Shown here piece by piece: positions 41,101 through 51,213 of a DNA stretch of 64,000 nucleotides. Numbering within the stretch: position 1 is the stretch's first letter; each line of letters starts with the position of its first letter. The position numbers and the translations under genes were made by a program. Source of the stretch: Nannocystis pusilla (GTDB taxonomy: Bacteria; Myxococcota_A; Polyangia; Nannocystales; Nannocystaceae); the NCBI RefSeq assembly GCF_026626665.1, contig NZ_JAPNKE010000002.1:42501-106500 (forward strand), read 5' to 3'. Below the pieces are notes generated by a model. The model worked only from the letters and a program-made list of their open reading frames with translations, was not told the DNA's origin and ran no database searches.

Positions 41101-43410
41101 CGCCTCGAGGTTGGCGCGGGCCAGCTGCAGGCGCTCGCCGGGGTCGGTGAGGCGCGGCGCGCCGGCGTTGAGGTGGCGGACCACGTCGAACAGCGCGTCG
41201 CCCCGCAGCTCGCCGACGTGCGCCGCCTGCAGGCTGCGACCGATCCGCAGGTGGACCTCGTGCAGCGCCTCGGGCGTGCTGAGCGACAGCGCCGCCTGCT
41301 GCACGCGGTCGTGCAGGAACCGGCAGGCGACCACCAGCTCCGCTGTCTCATTCGCCTCGGGCGCGCCGTCGTCGATCCCCTCGAGCAGGCGGTAGTTGGA
41401 GTCGAGCGGCACGACCAGGCCGGCCTGCAGCGCGGGCCACAGCTCGGCGGCGACGCGGCCCACCCCGCGCTCGGCGATCCGCGCCAGGGTGACGACGTCG
41501 AACTCGTGGCCGACGCAGGCGGCGACGGCGAGCAGGCGCTGGGTGTCGGGCGGGAACTCGCGCAGGCGCTCGGACAGCAGCTCGGCGACGTTCTCGGTGA
41601 TCGGCGCGGCGGCCACCGCGGCGGGGTCCCACGTCCACCCGCCGGTGGCGGCGTCGAAGCGGACGAGCCCGTTCCGGTGCAGCATCGTCAAGAACTGCGA
41701 CAGGAAGAACGGGTTGCCGTGGGTCTTGTCGAACACCAGGGTGGCGAGGGCCTCGAGGCGTTCGACCTCCTCGCGCGGGGGCGCGGCGCCGGGGCGCTCG
41801 CGGGTGAGGGTGTCGGCCAGCAGCGCGCGCACGCTGGCGCGGTCGAGCGGGCCGAGCGCGAGCTCGTGGAGGGCCACGCCGTCCTTGCGCAGCTGGGCGA
41901 CCGCGGCGCGCAGCGGGTGGGCGAGGTCGACCTCCGCGTCGCGGTAGGCGCCGACGAGCAGCAGGTGGCCGCCGTCGGGGTCGGTGAGGATCAGGCGCAG
42001 CAGCGACAGCGTGCCGGCGTCGGCCCACTGCAGGTCGTCGAGGAAGATCACCAGCGGCGACGTGCGCGGGCACAGGGCGCGCACGAAGTTCTGCATGACC
42101 AGGCCGAAGCGGTTCTGCGACTCGGTCGGGCGCAGCGGCGGCAGCGGCGGCTGCTTGCCGATGACGCGCTCGAGCTCGGGCACGAGGTCGACGACCAGCT
42201 GACCGCTGGCGCCGACGGCCACCTGGATGCGGGTGCGCCACTCTGCCAGCGTGCGCGACGACTCGGTGAGCAGCTGGCGGATCAGCTCGGACAGCGCCGC
42301 CGCCAGCGCGCTGAACGGGATGTTGCGCTGGACCAGGTCGAACTTGCCGCTGACGAAGCGGCCGCCGCCGCGGGCGATCACGCGGTGGATCTCGTGGGCC
42401 AGCATCGACTTGCCGACGCCCGCGCCGCCGGCGACCAGCAGCAGCTCGGGGCGGCCGTCCTGCACGCGGCCGAACGCCTCGGTCAGCGCGCGGATGTCGG
42501 CCTCGCGGCCGTAGAGCTTCTGCGGGATGCGGAGCACGTCGGCGCGGTCGCGCTGGCCGAGCTCGAACGGCTCGATCTCGCCGGTCTCGTCGAGCGCGGC
42601 GAGGCAGCGGGCGAGGTCGGCCGCCAGCCCGAGGGCGTGCTGGTAGCGGTCCTCCGGCCCCTTGGCCAACAGCTTCATGACGATGTCGGAGACGACGCGG
42701 GGGATCGTCGGCGTGCGCACCCACGGCGGCACCGGGGTGCGGGCGATGTGGCTGTGGACCAGCTCCATCGCGTCGTTGGCGTTGAACGGGACCGAGCCCG
42801 TCAGCATCTCGTAGAGCGTGACGCCGAGCGAGTAGAGGTCGGTGCGCTGGTCGACGACCCGGTTCACGCGCCCGCTCTGCTCGGGCGACATGTACATCAG
42901 CGTGCCCTCGAGCGCCTCCGGGCTCGACACCTGAGCTGTCTCGTGGGCCAGGTTGGTGGCGATGCCGAAGTCGATCAGCTTGACGCTGCCGGTCGACGAA
43001 TTGACGAGGATGTTGTGCGGCTTGATGTCCTTGTGGATGATGGCCCGCTCGTGCAGCCGGGCCAGGGTCTCGGCCAGCGCCAGGCCGAGCTCGAGCGCGC
43101 GGCGCAGCTGCAGCGCCTCGCCGTGGATGACGTCGCTGAGCGGGACGCCGCCGTCGTCCTCCATCACCAGCGCGAGGCCGTTGCCGTAGCTCTCGAGCGA
43201 GTAGACCTGGACCACGCCGGGCACGTCGAGCTCGCGCAGGGTGACGTACTCGCGGCGCAGCTGTCTCAATGCGCGGGGGCTCGGGTACTCGCCCTTCAGC
43301 ACCTTGATCACGACGGGGGTCTGCTCGTCTTCGCGGACGCCGCGGAAGATGATCGAGTTCTGCCCCTCGTGGAGCCGTTGCTTGAGCGAGAAACGTGGAG
43401 AGGCGTCCAT
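38153..43410 (-). CDS. Trifunctional Ser/Thr kinase - AAA ATPase - GAF - histidine kinase, one frame break
   Basis: About 1,752 residues after correction. Residues 1-270 form a Hanks-type kinase (PVVIKVLKG, IIHKDIKPHNIL, LIDFGIA). Residues about 285-690 form an AAA ATPase with Walker A GGAGVGKSML and Walker B VIFLDDLQWAD. A long helical TPR-like region follows (about 700-1330), then a GAF domain (about 1340-1490) and a C-terminal histidine kinase with VAHDLKNPLGAMVGYSEYL (phospho-His), NYISNGLKYGG (N box) and GHGLGLSIVRRI (G box). The domain order matches known myxobacterial and cyanobacterial hybrid kinases. The frame breaks near 41090-41103: the N-terminal part runs to LEAAR and the continuation AKRATAYAAGASF needs one added base in a GCGCGC run. 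The start ATG 43410 is supported by the short leader before the kinase. Confidence 0.9.
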
Positions 43411-43799
43411 GTCGCGGAGTCGCTGAGCCGAACAGGCGTATCATACTGTCTGGCGACCCCGCTGCGTCGCGTGTCGTCACCCCTGCATTCGCGCGGTGCG
43501 CAGGGCCACGCCCGCAGGCGGGGTCAGCCCTTAGCGCCCTGGCGGCGATGACGCGCCGCCGGAGCCCGCGAACACCCGTCCGCGGGCCGTGGCGCGCAGT
43601 CGGCCCGAAACCGCGCCTTGCACCATCCGCACGACGTCCGCCTTCGATCGATGGCCACAGCACAGGACCCGCGGCGCTCGCAGAAGGGCCTCGCGTTTCC
43701 GTTCTCGGCCGCCGTGCCGCGATGTATGCTCAACCATCTTGAACCGTCGGCGGCGGGCCGGGCCGCGCCGTCACCAGGACGGTCTCGGAGCTCCCGCCG

Positions 43800-45047
43800 A
43801 TGTCTCTTCAGCCGACCGCGCCTGCAGTCAAGTACGACATCCTCAGCCCAGCTTTCTTCGCCGACCCGTACCCGACGCTCCGGCGCATGCGCGAGGAGGA
43901 CCCGGTGTTCTGGCACCCGCTGCTCAAGAGCTGGGTGCTGACCCGCTACGCCGACATCCAACGGGTCCTGCGCGACAGCAAGTCGGAGTTCTCCAACTCG
44001 AAGGTCGAGCAGTACGGCCTCGGCGCGCCCGACAGCGTGCGCGACAAGCTCGAGGTGTTCAACACCTTCGTCTCGAGCTGGGTCGCGTTCATGGACCCGC
44101 CGAACCATACGCGGCTGCGGGCGCTGATCGCCAAGGCGTTCACGGTGCAGGCGGTCGAGCGGCTGCGGCCGCGGATCCAGCACGCGGTCGACGATCTGCT
44201 GGCCGCGGTGCGCCCGCGCGGGCGCATGGACGTGGTCGCCGACTTCGCGGCGCAGCTGCCGATGATCGTGTTCAGCGAGTTGATGGGCATCCCGCGCGAC
44301 GACGGCGAGCGGCTGCGGGAGGACGCGCTCATCGTCATGTCCCTGTTCGGCGCCGGCATCGCCACCGCCGAGAGCGTCGAGTCGGCCTACCGCGGCGTCA
44401 TGAGCTACTACGAATACTTCAACGCGCACATCGCCGCGCGGCGCAGCCGCTCGACCGAGGACCTGCTGAGCAAGTTGGTCGAGGCGCGCGTCGACGGCGT
44501 CGGGATGACCGACACCGAGCTCGTGGCGATGTGCGTGACCCTGTTCCTGGCCAGCCAGGAGACTACACTATATATGGTGGCCAACGCGGTGAACACTCTG
44601 GCGCGCCACCCCGAGCAGGCGCAGCGCCTGCGCGAGGAGCCGCGGCTCATCGACGGCGCGCTCGAGGAGCTGATGCGCTACGACAGCCCGACGTTCGGCA
44701 CCTTCCGTCGCGCGGTCGTGGCCGTCACCGACCTCCCGGGGGGCCCGATCCCCGCCGGCGACTATGTGCTGAGCGTCCTCTGCTCCGCGAACCGCGACGG
44801 TCATCGGTTCCCCGATCCCGACCGGTTCGACATCGAGCGTCAAGACACACGTCACCTGTCCTTCAGTTCTGGTATCCACACTTGCCCGGGCGCGGCGCTG
44901 TCGCGGCTCGAGGGGCGTATTGCCATTCAAACGCTGTTGCGGACGTTCTCCGAGCTGCGCCTCGAGGGCGACGCGCCGCTCGAGTGGGTGCCGAGCATGA
45001 TGGTCCGCGGCTTCAAGTCGCTGCCCGTCGCGGTCACGCCCGCCTGA
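43800..45047 (+). CDS. Cytochrome P450
   Basis: 415 residues, full length for a bacterial class I P450. Visible features are the C helix WVAFMDPPNHTRLRAL, the I helix LFLASQETTLYM (in place of the usual AGxxT), the ExxR pair in ALEELMRYD, and the heme ligand region FSSGIHTCPGAAL with its Cys. The substrate is unknown; no ferredoxin partner is adjacent. GGAG in the bases before ATG 43800 provides the ribosome site. The 43411-43799 spacer separates it from the divergent kinase and holds no gene I can support. Confidence 0.93.
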   Translation: MSLQPTAPAVKYDILSPAFFADPYPTLRRMREEDPVFWHPLLKSWVLTRYADIQRVLRDSKSEFSNSKVEQYGLGAPDSVRDKLEVFNTFVSSWVAFMDPPNHTRLRALIAKAFTVQAVERLRPRIQHAVDDLLAAVRPRGRMDVVADFAAQLPMIVFSELMGIPRDDGERLREDALIVMSLFGAGIATAESVESAYRGVMSYYEYFNAHIAARRSRSTEDLLSKLVEARVDGVGMTDTELVAMCVTLFLASQETTLYMVANAVNTLARHPEQAQRLREEPRLIDGALEELMRYDSPTFGTFRRAVVAVTDLPGGPIPAGDYVLSVLCSANRDGHRFPDPDRFDIERQDTRHLSFSSGIHTCPGAALSRLEGRIAIQTLLRTFSELRLEGDAPLEWVPSMMVRGFKSLPVAVTPA

Positions 45048-45396
45048 CGCCCGCTCGCTGCACGGGCCCCGCCCGCGACGCCCCGCCGCAGCCTCGCTCG
45101 GCGGGGTTCGGCATTGTGAGCACGCGCTGTCCCTCGGTGTGGCGATTGTACATACAGACTTCGCGCGCGGCCCTCCGACCTCGGCGTCGGGTCGGGTGCG
45201 GTGGGATACCCGGAGCGGGCGACCCGGCGGGGGATTTTGATTAATTAATCGTAGCCCTAGGATCCTTTGACCTGCTAACATACACTCATACGACGGCGCC
45301 GCGCCCGCGCAGGCGCCTCGGACACGCGACAGTGGGGGTCGGACCCGGGGGGGACGATTCGTTGGACAATCGGCTCTGCGTAGTTGGAGGTGAGGG
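45048..45396. other. Intergenic spacer with an AT-rich promoter-like patch
   Basis: About 350 bp without a gene. An unusually AT-rich stretch (TTTTGATTAATTAATCG near 45235-45251, and TGCTAACATACACTCATA near 45273-45290) contrasts with the GC-rich surroundings and probably holds the promoter of the cytochrome protein gene. Confidence 0.45.
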
Positions 45397-48111
45397 ATGC
45401 TCTCGATAGGCGCGCGCGTATTTTCGTGGTCGGTAGGTCTGGGGCTGGCGATGGGCGCGGTGGGGGCGGCGAAGGCGACGCCCCCTTCGTACACCCTGTT
45501 CGAAAGCGGACAAGTCCGTCCGCTTGCGCTCTCGCCCGACAAGAAGACGTTATTCGCCGTCAACACGCCGGACGGCCGGCTCGAGGTCTACGACGTGACG
45601 TGGTGGGGCCTGACCCACCGGACGTCGATCCCGGTCGGCGTCGAGCCGGTCGCCGTGGCGGCCCGCAGCAACACCGAGGTGTGGGTCGTCAATCACGTGT
45701 CGGACAGTGTCAGCGTCGTCTATGTCGGCACCGCGGCGCCCAATCGCGTGACGCGGACGCTGCTCGTCGGTGACGAGCCGCGCGACATCGTCTTCGCCGG
45801 CCCCGGGAAGAACCGGGCCTTCATCACCACGGCCCACCGCGGGCAGAACATCGGCTTCGACCCGCAGTTGACGACGCCGAGCGTCGGCCGGGCCGACGTC
45901 TGGGTGTTCGACGCGACCAACCTGGGCGCGACGCTGGGCGGCACGCCGAAGACCGTGATCACCCTGTTCGCCGACACCCCGCGCGCGCTGGCGACGTCGC
46001 CCGACGGCTCGAAGGTGTACGCGGCCGCGCACTTCTCCGGCAATCGCACGACCACCATCGACTCGGTGCTGGTCGCCGGCGACACGCCGGCCCCGAACGA
46101 GAACTACGACGGCGTCCCCGCGCCCAACAACCCCCTGATCGTCAAGTACGACGGCCAGCACTGGGTCGACGAGCGCGGCGTCCAGTGGGACAGCAACGTC
46201 AAATTCAGCCTGCCCGACAAGGACCTGTTCGTCATCGACGCCAACGCCGCCACGCCGGTGCAGCTCGCCGGCTCTGCGGGCTTCTACACCGGGGTCGGCG
46301 CCATCCTCTACAACATGATCGTCCACCCGGTGAACGGGAAGATCTACGTCGCCAACACCTCCGCGCGCAACGAGGTCCGCTTCTCCGGGCCCGGCGTGTT
46401 CGCCGAGTCCAACGTCAACGGCCACTTCGCCGAGAACAACATCAGCATCGTCAACCCGCAGAGCCACACGGTCACCACCCACCACCTGAACCCGCACCTC
46501 GACTTCGACGCGCCGTTCCAGCCGCTGCCGAACGAGGACGCCGAGCTCAGCCTCGCGCTCCCGCAGGGCATGGCGATCTCCGCCGACGGCAACACGCTCT
46601 ACGTCGCCGCGCTCGGCTCCGACAAGATCGGCATGTACGACACCGCGGCGCTCGAGAACAACGCGTTCTGGCCCGACCCCGCCGAGCAGCTGCAGGTCAG
46701 CGGCGGCGGACCGACGGCGGTGCTGCTCGACGAGTCGCGCTCCCGTCTGTATGTGATGACCCGCTTCGACAACGCGGTGTCGATCCTCGACACCTGCGAC
46801 GGCGACGAGATCCAGCACCTGGCGATGCACAACCCCGAGCCGGCGAGCGTGACCGAGGGCCGCCGCTTCCTTTATGACGCGACGTACACCTCGGGCCGCG
46901 GCGACTCGGCGTGCGCGACCTGTCACGTGTACGGCGACGTCGACCACCTGGCGTGGGACCTCGGCAACCCAGACGGCGACGTGACGATCGCGCCCGGGCC
47001 GTTCAAGACGATCTTCCTGCCCGACTTCCCGATCGACTTCCACCCGATGAAGGGGCCGATGACGACCCAGAGCCTGCGCGGCATGGCAAACCACGGGGCG
47101 ATGCACTGGCGCGGCGACAAGACCAGCCCGAACTTCCCGCCGAACGCGCAGCCGAACCAGGGTTCGTTCGACGAGGTGATGGCGTTCAAGCAGTTCAACA
47201 AGACGTTCGTCGAGGTCATGGGCCGGACGCAGGAGATCCCGGCCGCCGACATGCAGAAGTTCACCGACTTCGCGCTGCAGCTGACCTACCCGCCGAACCC
47301 GGTGCGCAACCTCGACAACTCGCTCACCGCGTTCCAGGCGGCCGGCCGCGACCTCTACATGAACAAGCCGGCCACGCTCGGCATGACCTGCAACTTCTGT
47401 CACGTGCTCGACACGACCGGCAACGCCCAGTACGGGGTCGACCGCCCGGGCTTCTTCGGCTCCGACGGCTCCTACGTCGGCACCGAATTCGTGCAGACCA
47501 TGAAGGTCCCGCACCTGCGCAACGCCTATACGAAGATCGGCAAGTTCGGCCTGCCGCGCAATTCGTCGATCAACCCGCAGGAGGACGACTCGTTCCTGGG
47601 CGACCAGATCCGCGGCTTCGGCTACACGCACGAGGGCTCGATGGACTCGGTGTTCGGCTTCCTCAGCCAGATCGGCTTCGTCGAGGACCCGATCTTCAAC
47701 CCCGGCGGGCTCGAGTCCGACACCCCGACCGAGCGCCGCCAGGTCGAGGCGTTCGTGCTCGCCTTCGACTCCAACATGGCCCCCATCGTCGGTCAGCAGA
47801 TCACCCTGACCAGCAGCAACGCCACGACCGTCAGCTCGCGCCTCACGCTCATGCGGACCCGCGCGAGCGCGGGCGAGTGTGACCTCGTGGTCCACGGCGC
47901 CTACGGCGGGCGGATGCGCGGGTACCTGTGGAACGGCACCGCGTTCCTGCAGGACGAGCAGGCCAAGCCGACGCTCACCGACTCGCAGCTGCGGGCCCGC
48001 GCCGCCCTGCTCCTGCAGGAGCTCACCTACACCTGCGTACCGCCCGGTTCGGGCCGCCGCGTGGCCATCGACCGCGACCTCGACGGCACGCTGAACGGCG
48101 ACGAGTGCTGA
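45397..48111 (+). CDS. Secreted beta-propeller protein with two c-type heme sites
   Basis: 904 residues. A signal peptide ends near residue 27 (GAVGAAKATPP). Residues about 35-490 are a YVTN/Lp-type beta-propeller with repeats such as RPLALSPDKKTLFAVNTPDG, RALATSPDGSKVYAA and GMAISADGNTLYVAALGSDKI. Then come two CxxCH heme sites: SACATCHVYGD (about 507) and MTCNFCHVLDT (about 668), the second in a MauG/cytochrome peroxidase-like domain. The C-terminal part has RRVAIDRDLDGTLNGDEC, an EF-hand-like end often seen in such proteins. It is probably a periplasmic or extracellular electron-transfer or oxidase protein. GGAGGTGAGGG precedes ATG 45397, a strong ribosome site. Confidence 0.9.
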   Translation: MLSIGARVFSWSVGLGLAMGAVGAAKATPPSYTLFESGQVRPLALSPDKKTLFAVNTPDGRLEVYDVTWWGLTHRTSIPVGVEPVAVAARSNTEVWVVNHVSDSVSVVYVGTAAPNRVTRTLLVGDEPRDIVFAGPGKNRAFITTAHRGQNIGFDPQLTTPSVGRADVWVFDATNLGATLGGTPKTVITLFADTPRALATSPDGSKVYAAAHFSGNRTTTIDSVLVAGDTPAPNENYDGVPAPNNPLIVKYDGQHWVDERGVQWDSNVKFSLPDKDLFVIDANAATPVQLAGSAGFYTGVGAILYNMIVHPVNGKIYVANTSARNEVRFSGPGVFAESNVNGHFAENNISIVNPQSHTVTTHHLNPHLDFDAPFQPLPNEDAELSLALPQGMAISADGNTLYVAALGSDKIGMYDTAALENNAFWPDPAEQLQVSGGGPTAVLLDESRSRLYVMTRFDNAVSILDTCDGDEIQHLAMHNPEPASVTEGRRFLYDATYTSGRGDSACATCHVYGDVDHLAWDLGNPDGDVTIAPGPFKTIFLPDFPIDFHPMKGPMTTQSLRGMANHGAMHWRGDKTSPNFPPNAQPNQGSFDEVMAFKQFNKTFVEVMGRTQEIPAADMQKFTDFALQLTYPPNPVRNLDNSLTAFQAAGRDLYMNKPATLGMTCNFCHVLDTTGNAQYGVDRPGFFGSDGSYVGTEFVQTMKVPHLRNAYTKIGKFGLPRNSSINPQEDDSFLGDQIRGFGYTHEGSMDSVFGFLSQIGFVEDPIFNPGGLESDTPTERRQVEAFVLAFDSNMAPIVGQQITLTSSNATTVSSRLTLMRTRASAGECDLVVHGAYGGRMRGYLWNGTAFLQDEQAKPTLTDSQLRARAALLLQELTYTCVPPGSGRRVAIDRDLDGTLNGDEC

Positions 48112-48335
48112 CGACGACCTGCGCGGCGACGCGGGCGTGAGGCTCCTCGTCGCGCGGGCGCATCGGGGCGTATGGAGCGTGCGCGATTTTGTCCGGAATG
48201 GCTCTTCGCGGCTCGCCCTGTCGCCATTGACGACCCCTCGGATTCGCGCATGGGCCGCTCCGCGGGCCGCAGGCCGCCGTTGCGGCCGGCTCAGGTCGGT
48301 GCGGCGGCGCGGGGCCTCCGATATAGTGCGGCCCG

Positions 48336-49466
48336 ATGGCGACCGTCGATCCTGCGCTCAAGTTTCAGGTCCTGACCGGGCTGCTCGAGTCCGAGAGCAC
48401 GACGCTGATCGGCATCGACGCCGGTGAGGTGTTGACGCTGGCCGAGGGCAGGGGGCTGGGGCCCATGGGTGTGGCCGGGACCGCGACGGTGGGCGCCTCG
48501 CTCGCGGCGGCGTTCGGCGAGCACCCCGAGCTGGTCGAGCTGTTCCGCCGCGGCCTGCGGGGCGAGCGGGTGCGGGTCGAGAAGATTTATGGTCAGGCGT
48601 ACTGGCTGCAATCGTTCTACCCGCTGCGCGGAGCCGACGGCGCCATCGTCGGCGCCGCGATGCTGGCGATCGACGTCACCCGCGACCTGACCACCGTGCG
48701 TCAGGCGCACATGCTCCGCGAGCTGGTCAACAACCTGCCGACCAACGTGTTCGCGGTCGACCCGCGCGGGGTCTGCGAGATCTCCGAGGGCGGCTTGCTG
48801 GCGGAGATCGGCCTCAAGCCGGGGCAGAACGTCGGCGTCAACGTCTTCGAGGCCTACAACGCCACCATCCCCGACCTTGCCGACGCCATGGGCGCCGCCT
48901 TCCGCGGCGAGACGCGGGTGATCGAGTTCAGCTTCGGCGACTCGCTCTACAGCCAGACCACGCTGCCGCGCCGCGACGCCCAGGGCAACTACGCCGGCGC
49001 CTACTGCATCGCCTCCGACATCACCCAGCGGCGCCGCGACGAGGAGCTGCTGCGGGCGCAGATGCGCATCATTCAGGAGCAGAAGGAGGCCATCGTGCGG
49101 CTGTCGAGCCCGATCATCGAGGTCGGGCACGACGCGCTGGCGGTCCCGCTGGTCGGGTCGCTCGACGAGCAGCGGGCGGCGACCATCATGCACGGGCTGC
49201 TCGAGGCGATCGCGCACAAGCGGGCGCGCTTCGCCATCCTCGACCTCACCGGCGTCGACACCGTGGACCCGACGTCCGCCGAGCACCTGATCCGCATCAT
49301 CCACAGCGTGCGCCTGCTCGGCGCGCAGGCGATCATCACCGGCATCCGTCCGCCGATCGCCCGGATCATGGCCGAGCTCGGCCTCGACCTCAGCCGCCTG
49401 CACACCCTGCGCTCGCTGCAGGACGCGCTGCGCTACTGCGGCGAATCGAGCCCCGGCGTCCGCTGA
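48336..49466 (+). CDS. PAS-PAS-STAS regulator (RsbR-like)
   Basis: 376 residues. Residues about 10-120 form a PAS-like sensor (LIGIDAGEVLTLAEGRGL, WLQSFYPLRGADGAIVGAAML), residues about 125-235 a second PAS (VNNLPTNVFAVDPRGVC, PRRDAQGNYAGAYCIASDIT), then a coiled linker (RRRDEELLRAQMRIIQEQKEAIVRL). The rest is a STAS domain (PIIEVGHDALAVPLVGSLD, FAILDLTGVDTVDPTSAEHL). RsbR-type STAS proteins build stressosomes and are phosphorylated on Thr/Ser in this stretch. No RsbS or RsbT gene lies beside it. It is monocistronic. Confidence 0.87.
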   Translation: MATVDPALKFQVLTGLLESESTTLIGIDAGEVLTLAEGRGLGPMGVAGTATVGASLAAAFGEHPELVELFRRGLRGERVRVEKIYGQAYWLQSFYPLRGADGAIVGAAMLAIDVTRDLTTVRQAHMLRELVNNLPTNVFAVDPRGVCEISEGGLLAEIGLKPGQNVGVNVFEAYNATIPDLADAMGAAFRGETRVIEFSFGDSLYSQTTLPRRDAQGNYAGAYCIASDITQRRRDEELLRAQMRIIQEQKEAIVRLSSPIIEVGHDALAVPLVGSLDEQRAATIMHGLLEAIAHKRARFAILDLTGVDTVDPTSAEHLIRIIHSVRLLGAQAIITGIRPPIARIMAELGLDLSRLHTLRSLQDALRYCGESSPGVR

Positions 49467-49820
49467 AGCCAATCATCACAGTCGGCCGCGCTCGCCGACT
49501 CGCTGCTCGCTCGCCGTCGGTTCGCCGGCGAGCACGTCGCGGACGACGAGGTGGCGAGCCTCCGCCCGTCGCGCCGGGTGGCTCTTGCCGAGAATTTCGC
49601 CGGTAAGTTTCCTGAAGGGCGATCGCGCGTCGCCGCGCGCGTCGCAGGGAGCGCCGGGGCGCCGCCGGGCATGCGCAGGACGACCGTGCTTCTTGAAGGG
49701 CTGAAGGCGTCAGGGACGCCAGCGCGACGGCCTGGACGGCGTATTCCCGCCATCGGTGAGCGGTAGACGCACGCATCGGTGACGCCGCTGCTGACGCTTC
49801 AGGGGTACACTGGCGAGTTC

Positions 49821-50915
49821 ATGGGTTTTTCACGACCGGCGTCCACGATGCGCGAGCGCACCTATCCACCTCCTTTCCCTGACGGGTGGTACCGCGTCGC
49901 GCTGTCGAGCGAGGTCAGGCGCGGCAAGATCCGCTACATCGAGTGCCTTGGCGAGCAGATCATCGTGTACCGCAGCGACGTCGACGACAGCGTGCACGCG
50001 ATGGCGGCGTTCTGCCCGCACCTGGGGGCCAATCTCGCCGGTGGCTGCGTCAAGCAGGGCCACGTCGAGTGCCCGTTCCACGGCTGGCAGATGGCGTGCG
50101 ACGGCCGTGTCGCGCACATCCCTTATGCCAGGCGGCTGCCCACGCGCTCGCTGCAGGCGACCTGGCCGATCCGCGAGCAGTACGGCCAGATCTTCATCTA
50201 CCACCGCGGCGGCAGCACCCCCGACGCCGCCGTACCGCCGCCGTACGAGATGCCGGCCGTCCCCGACATCGACGACGGTCGCCTGGTGTTCCGCGGCAAG
50301 CACGACGCCGAGGTGGTGCACATGCACTTGCTCGAGTTCGCCGAGAACAGCGTCGACTTTCAGCACTTCGGCCCCCTGCACGGCAAGATGTTCGTGCCGT
50401 GGACGCGGCTGCAGGTGCCGGGGATCGCCATTCGCCACGAGGCCGCGTGGGAGCTGGACATCGACCCGGCGCGTCGCCACCTGGCCTACTTCAAGAACCA
50501 CGCGATCCTCAAGATCTTCGGCCGCTTCGTGCAGAGCACCCGGGCGTCGGCGCTGATCACGTTCTACGGCCCCGCCGGGGTCGTCACGTTTCGCTTCACG
50601 ATCCCCGATCTCGGCGAGATCGTCATGTTCCAGACGCACCTGCCGCTCGGCCCGCTCGAGCAGAAGGTCGATTTCCACTGGTTCGCGGCGCCGAAGATCC
50701 CGCGGCTCCTGGTGTCGTACGTGATCGGCAACTGGGTGTCGCAGTGGCGCAACGACGTCGTCATCTGGGAGAACAAGATCCACCGCCCGCGGCCGGTGCT
50801 GGTCCAGGAGGACGGGCCGATCCACCGCCTGCGCCGGTGGTTCTCGCAATTCTACCCGGACGGCAGCGACGCCAGGCTGACCCCGCAAGGCGACCAGGCG
50901 ACGGCCGGCGATTGA
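49821..50915 (+). CDS. Rieske non-heme iron oxygenase, cholesterol 7-desaturase (DAF-36/Neverland)/KshA-like
   Basis: About 364 residues. The N-terminal Rieske [2Fe-2S] domain has CPHLGANL and CPFHGWQM (C-x-H and C-x2-H ligands). The mononuclear iron site is DFQHFGPLH (D-x2-H-x4-H) inside AENSVDFQHFG. The overall character (YIECLGEQIIVYRSD, then AAFCPHLGANLAGGCV) is that of 3-ketosteroid 9-alpha-hydroxylase oxygenases and animal DAF-36-type sterol 7-desaturases. Some Nannocystineae make sterols, so a sterol substrate fits. The reductase partner is not adjacent. ATG 49821 is chosen; GTG 49779 and ATG 49848 are alternatives. The upstream spacer 49467-49820 has no clear gene. Confidence 0.88.
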   Translation: MGFSRPASTMRERTYPPPFPDGWYRVALSSEVRRGKIRYIECLGEQIIVYRSDVDDSVHAMAAFCPHLGANLAGGCVKQGHVECPFHGWQMACDGRVAHIPYARRLPTRSLQATWPIREQYGQIFIYHRGGSTPDAAVPPPYEMPAVPDIDDGRLVFRGKHDAEVVHMHLLEFAENSVDFQHFGPLHGKMFVPWTRLQVPGIAIRHEAAWELDIDPARRHLAYFKNHAILKIFGRFVQSTRASALITFYGPAGVVTFRFTIPDLGEIVMFQTHLPLGPLEQKVDFHWFAAPKIPRLLVSYVIGNWVSQWRNDVVIWENKIHRPRPVLVQEDGPIHRLRRWFSQFYPDGSDARLTPQGDQATAGD

Positions 50916-50916
50916 C

Positions 50917-50940
50917 CACCTGCTCGAAGGGGCAGGTCAT
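50917..50940. repeat. Inverted repeat between convergent genes, possible diverged GACATGTC-type element
   Basis: ACCTGC, then TCGAAGG, then GGCAGGT. It overlaps the end of the DUF3606 gene and lies in the gap after the Rieske gene. It keeps the size but not the core of the family, and may also act as a bidirectional terminator. Confidence 0.4.
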
Positions 50941-51152
50941 CACGCGCTGCGGTCGATGATCTGCTGCGGCCGGGCGCCCATGAGGTGCTTGCGGACCCGC
51001 TCGGTGTCGTTGCTGCCGACCGAGCGGATCGCCTCGCGCAGCTCGAGCTCGGTGACGCCGAGCTCGCGCGTCCAGTAGTCGAGCTCCCAGTCGTGGTCGA
51101 GGTCGATCTTCTTCGGGTCGTGCGGCCCGTGGATCTTCTGGGCGGCGGTCAT
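50940..51152 (-). CDS. DUF3606 small protein
   Basis: 70 residues. The text KKIDLDHDWELDYWTRELGV and ELREAIRSVGSNDTERVRKHL is the DUF3606 signature, a short family of unknown role, commonly in soil bacteria. Start ATG 51152. It sits 61 bp downstream of the DUF3072 gene on the same strand and may share its transcript. Confidence 0.85.
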   Translation of the reverse strand: MTAAQKIHGPHDPKKIDLDHDWELDYWTRELGVTELELREAIRSVGSNDTERVRKHLMGARPQQIIDRSA

Positions 51153-51213
51153 GCCTCGAGTGTGAGGGCGGGCGATCGCGGGCGCATGCGGGCTCAGGCG
51201 ATCGCGGGTCCGC

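Noticed and set aside
37838-41395. Very long plus-strand open frame opposite the kinase gene
   Set aside because: High GC content opens antisense frames. The translation is Gln/Arg/Ala/Glu-rich without motifs, while the minus strand has full kinase, GAF and TPR text.
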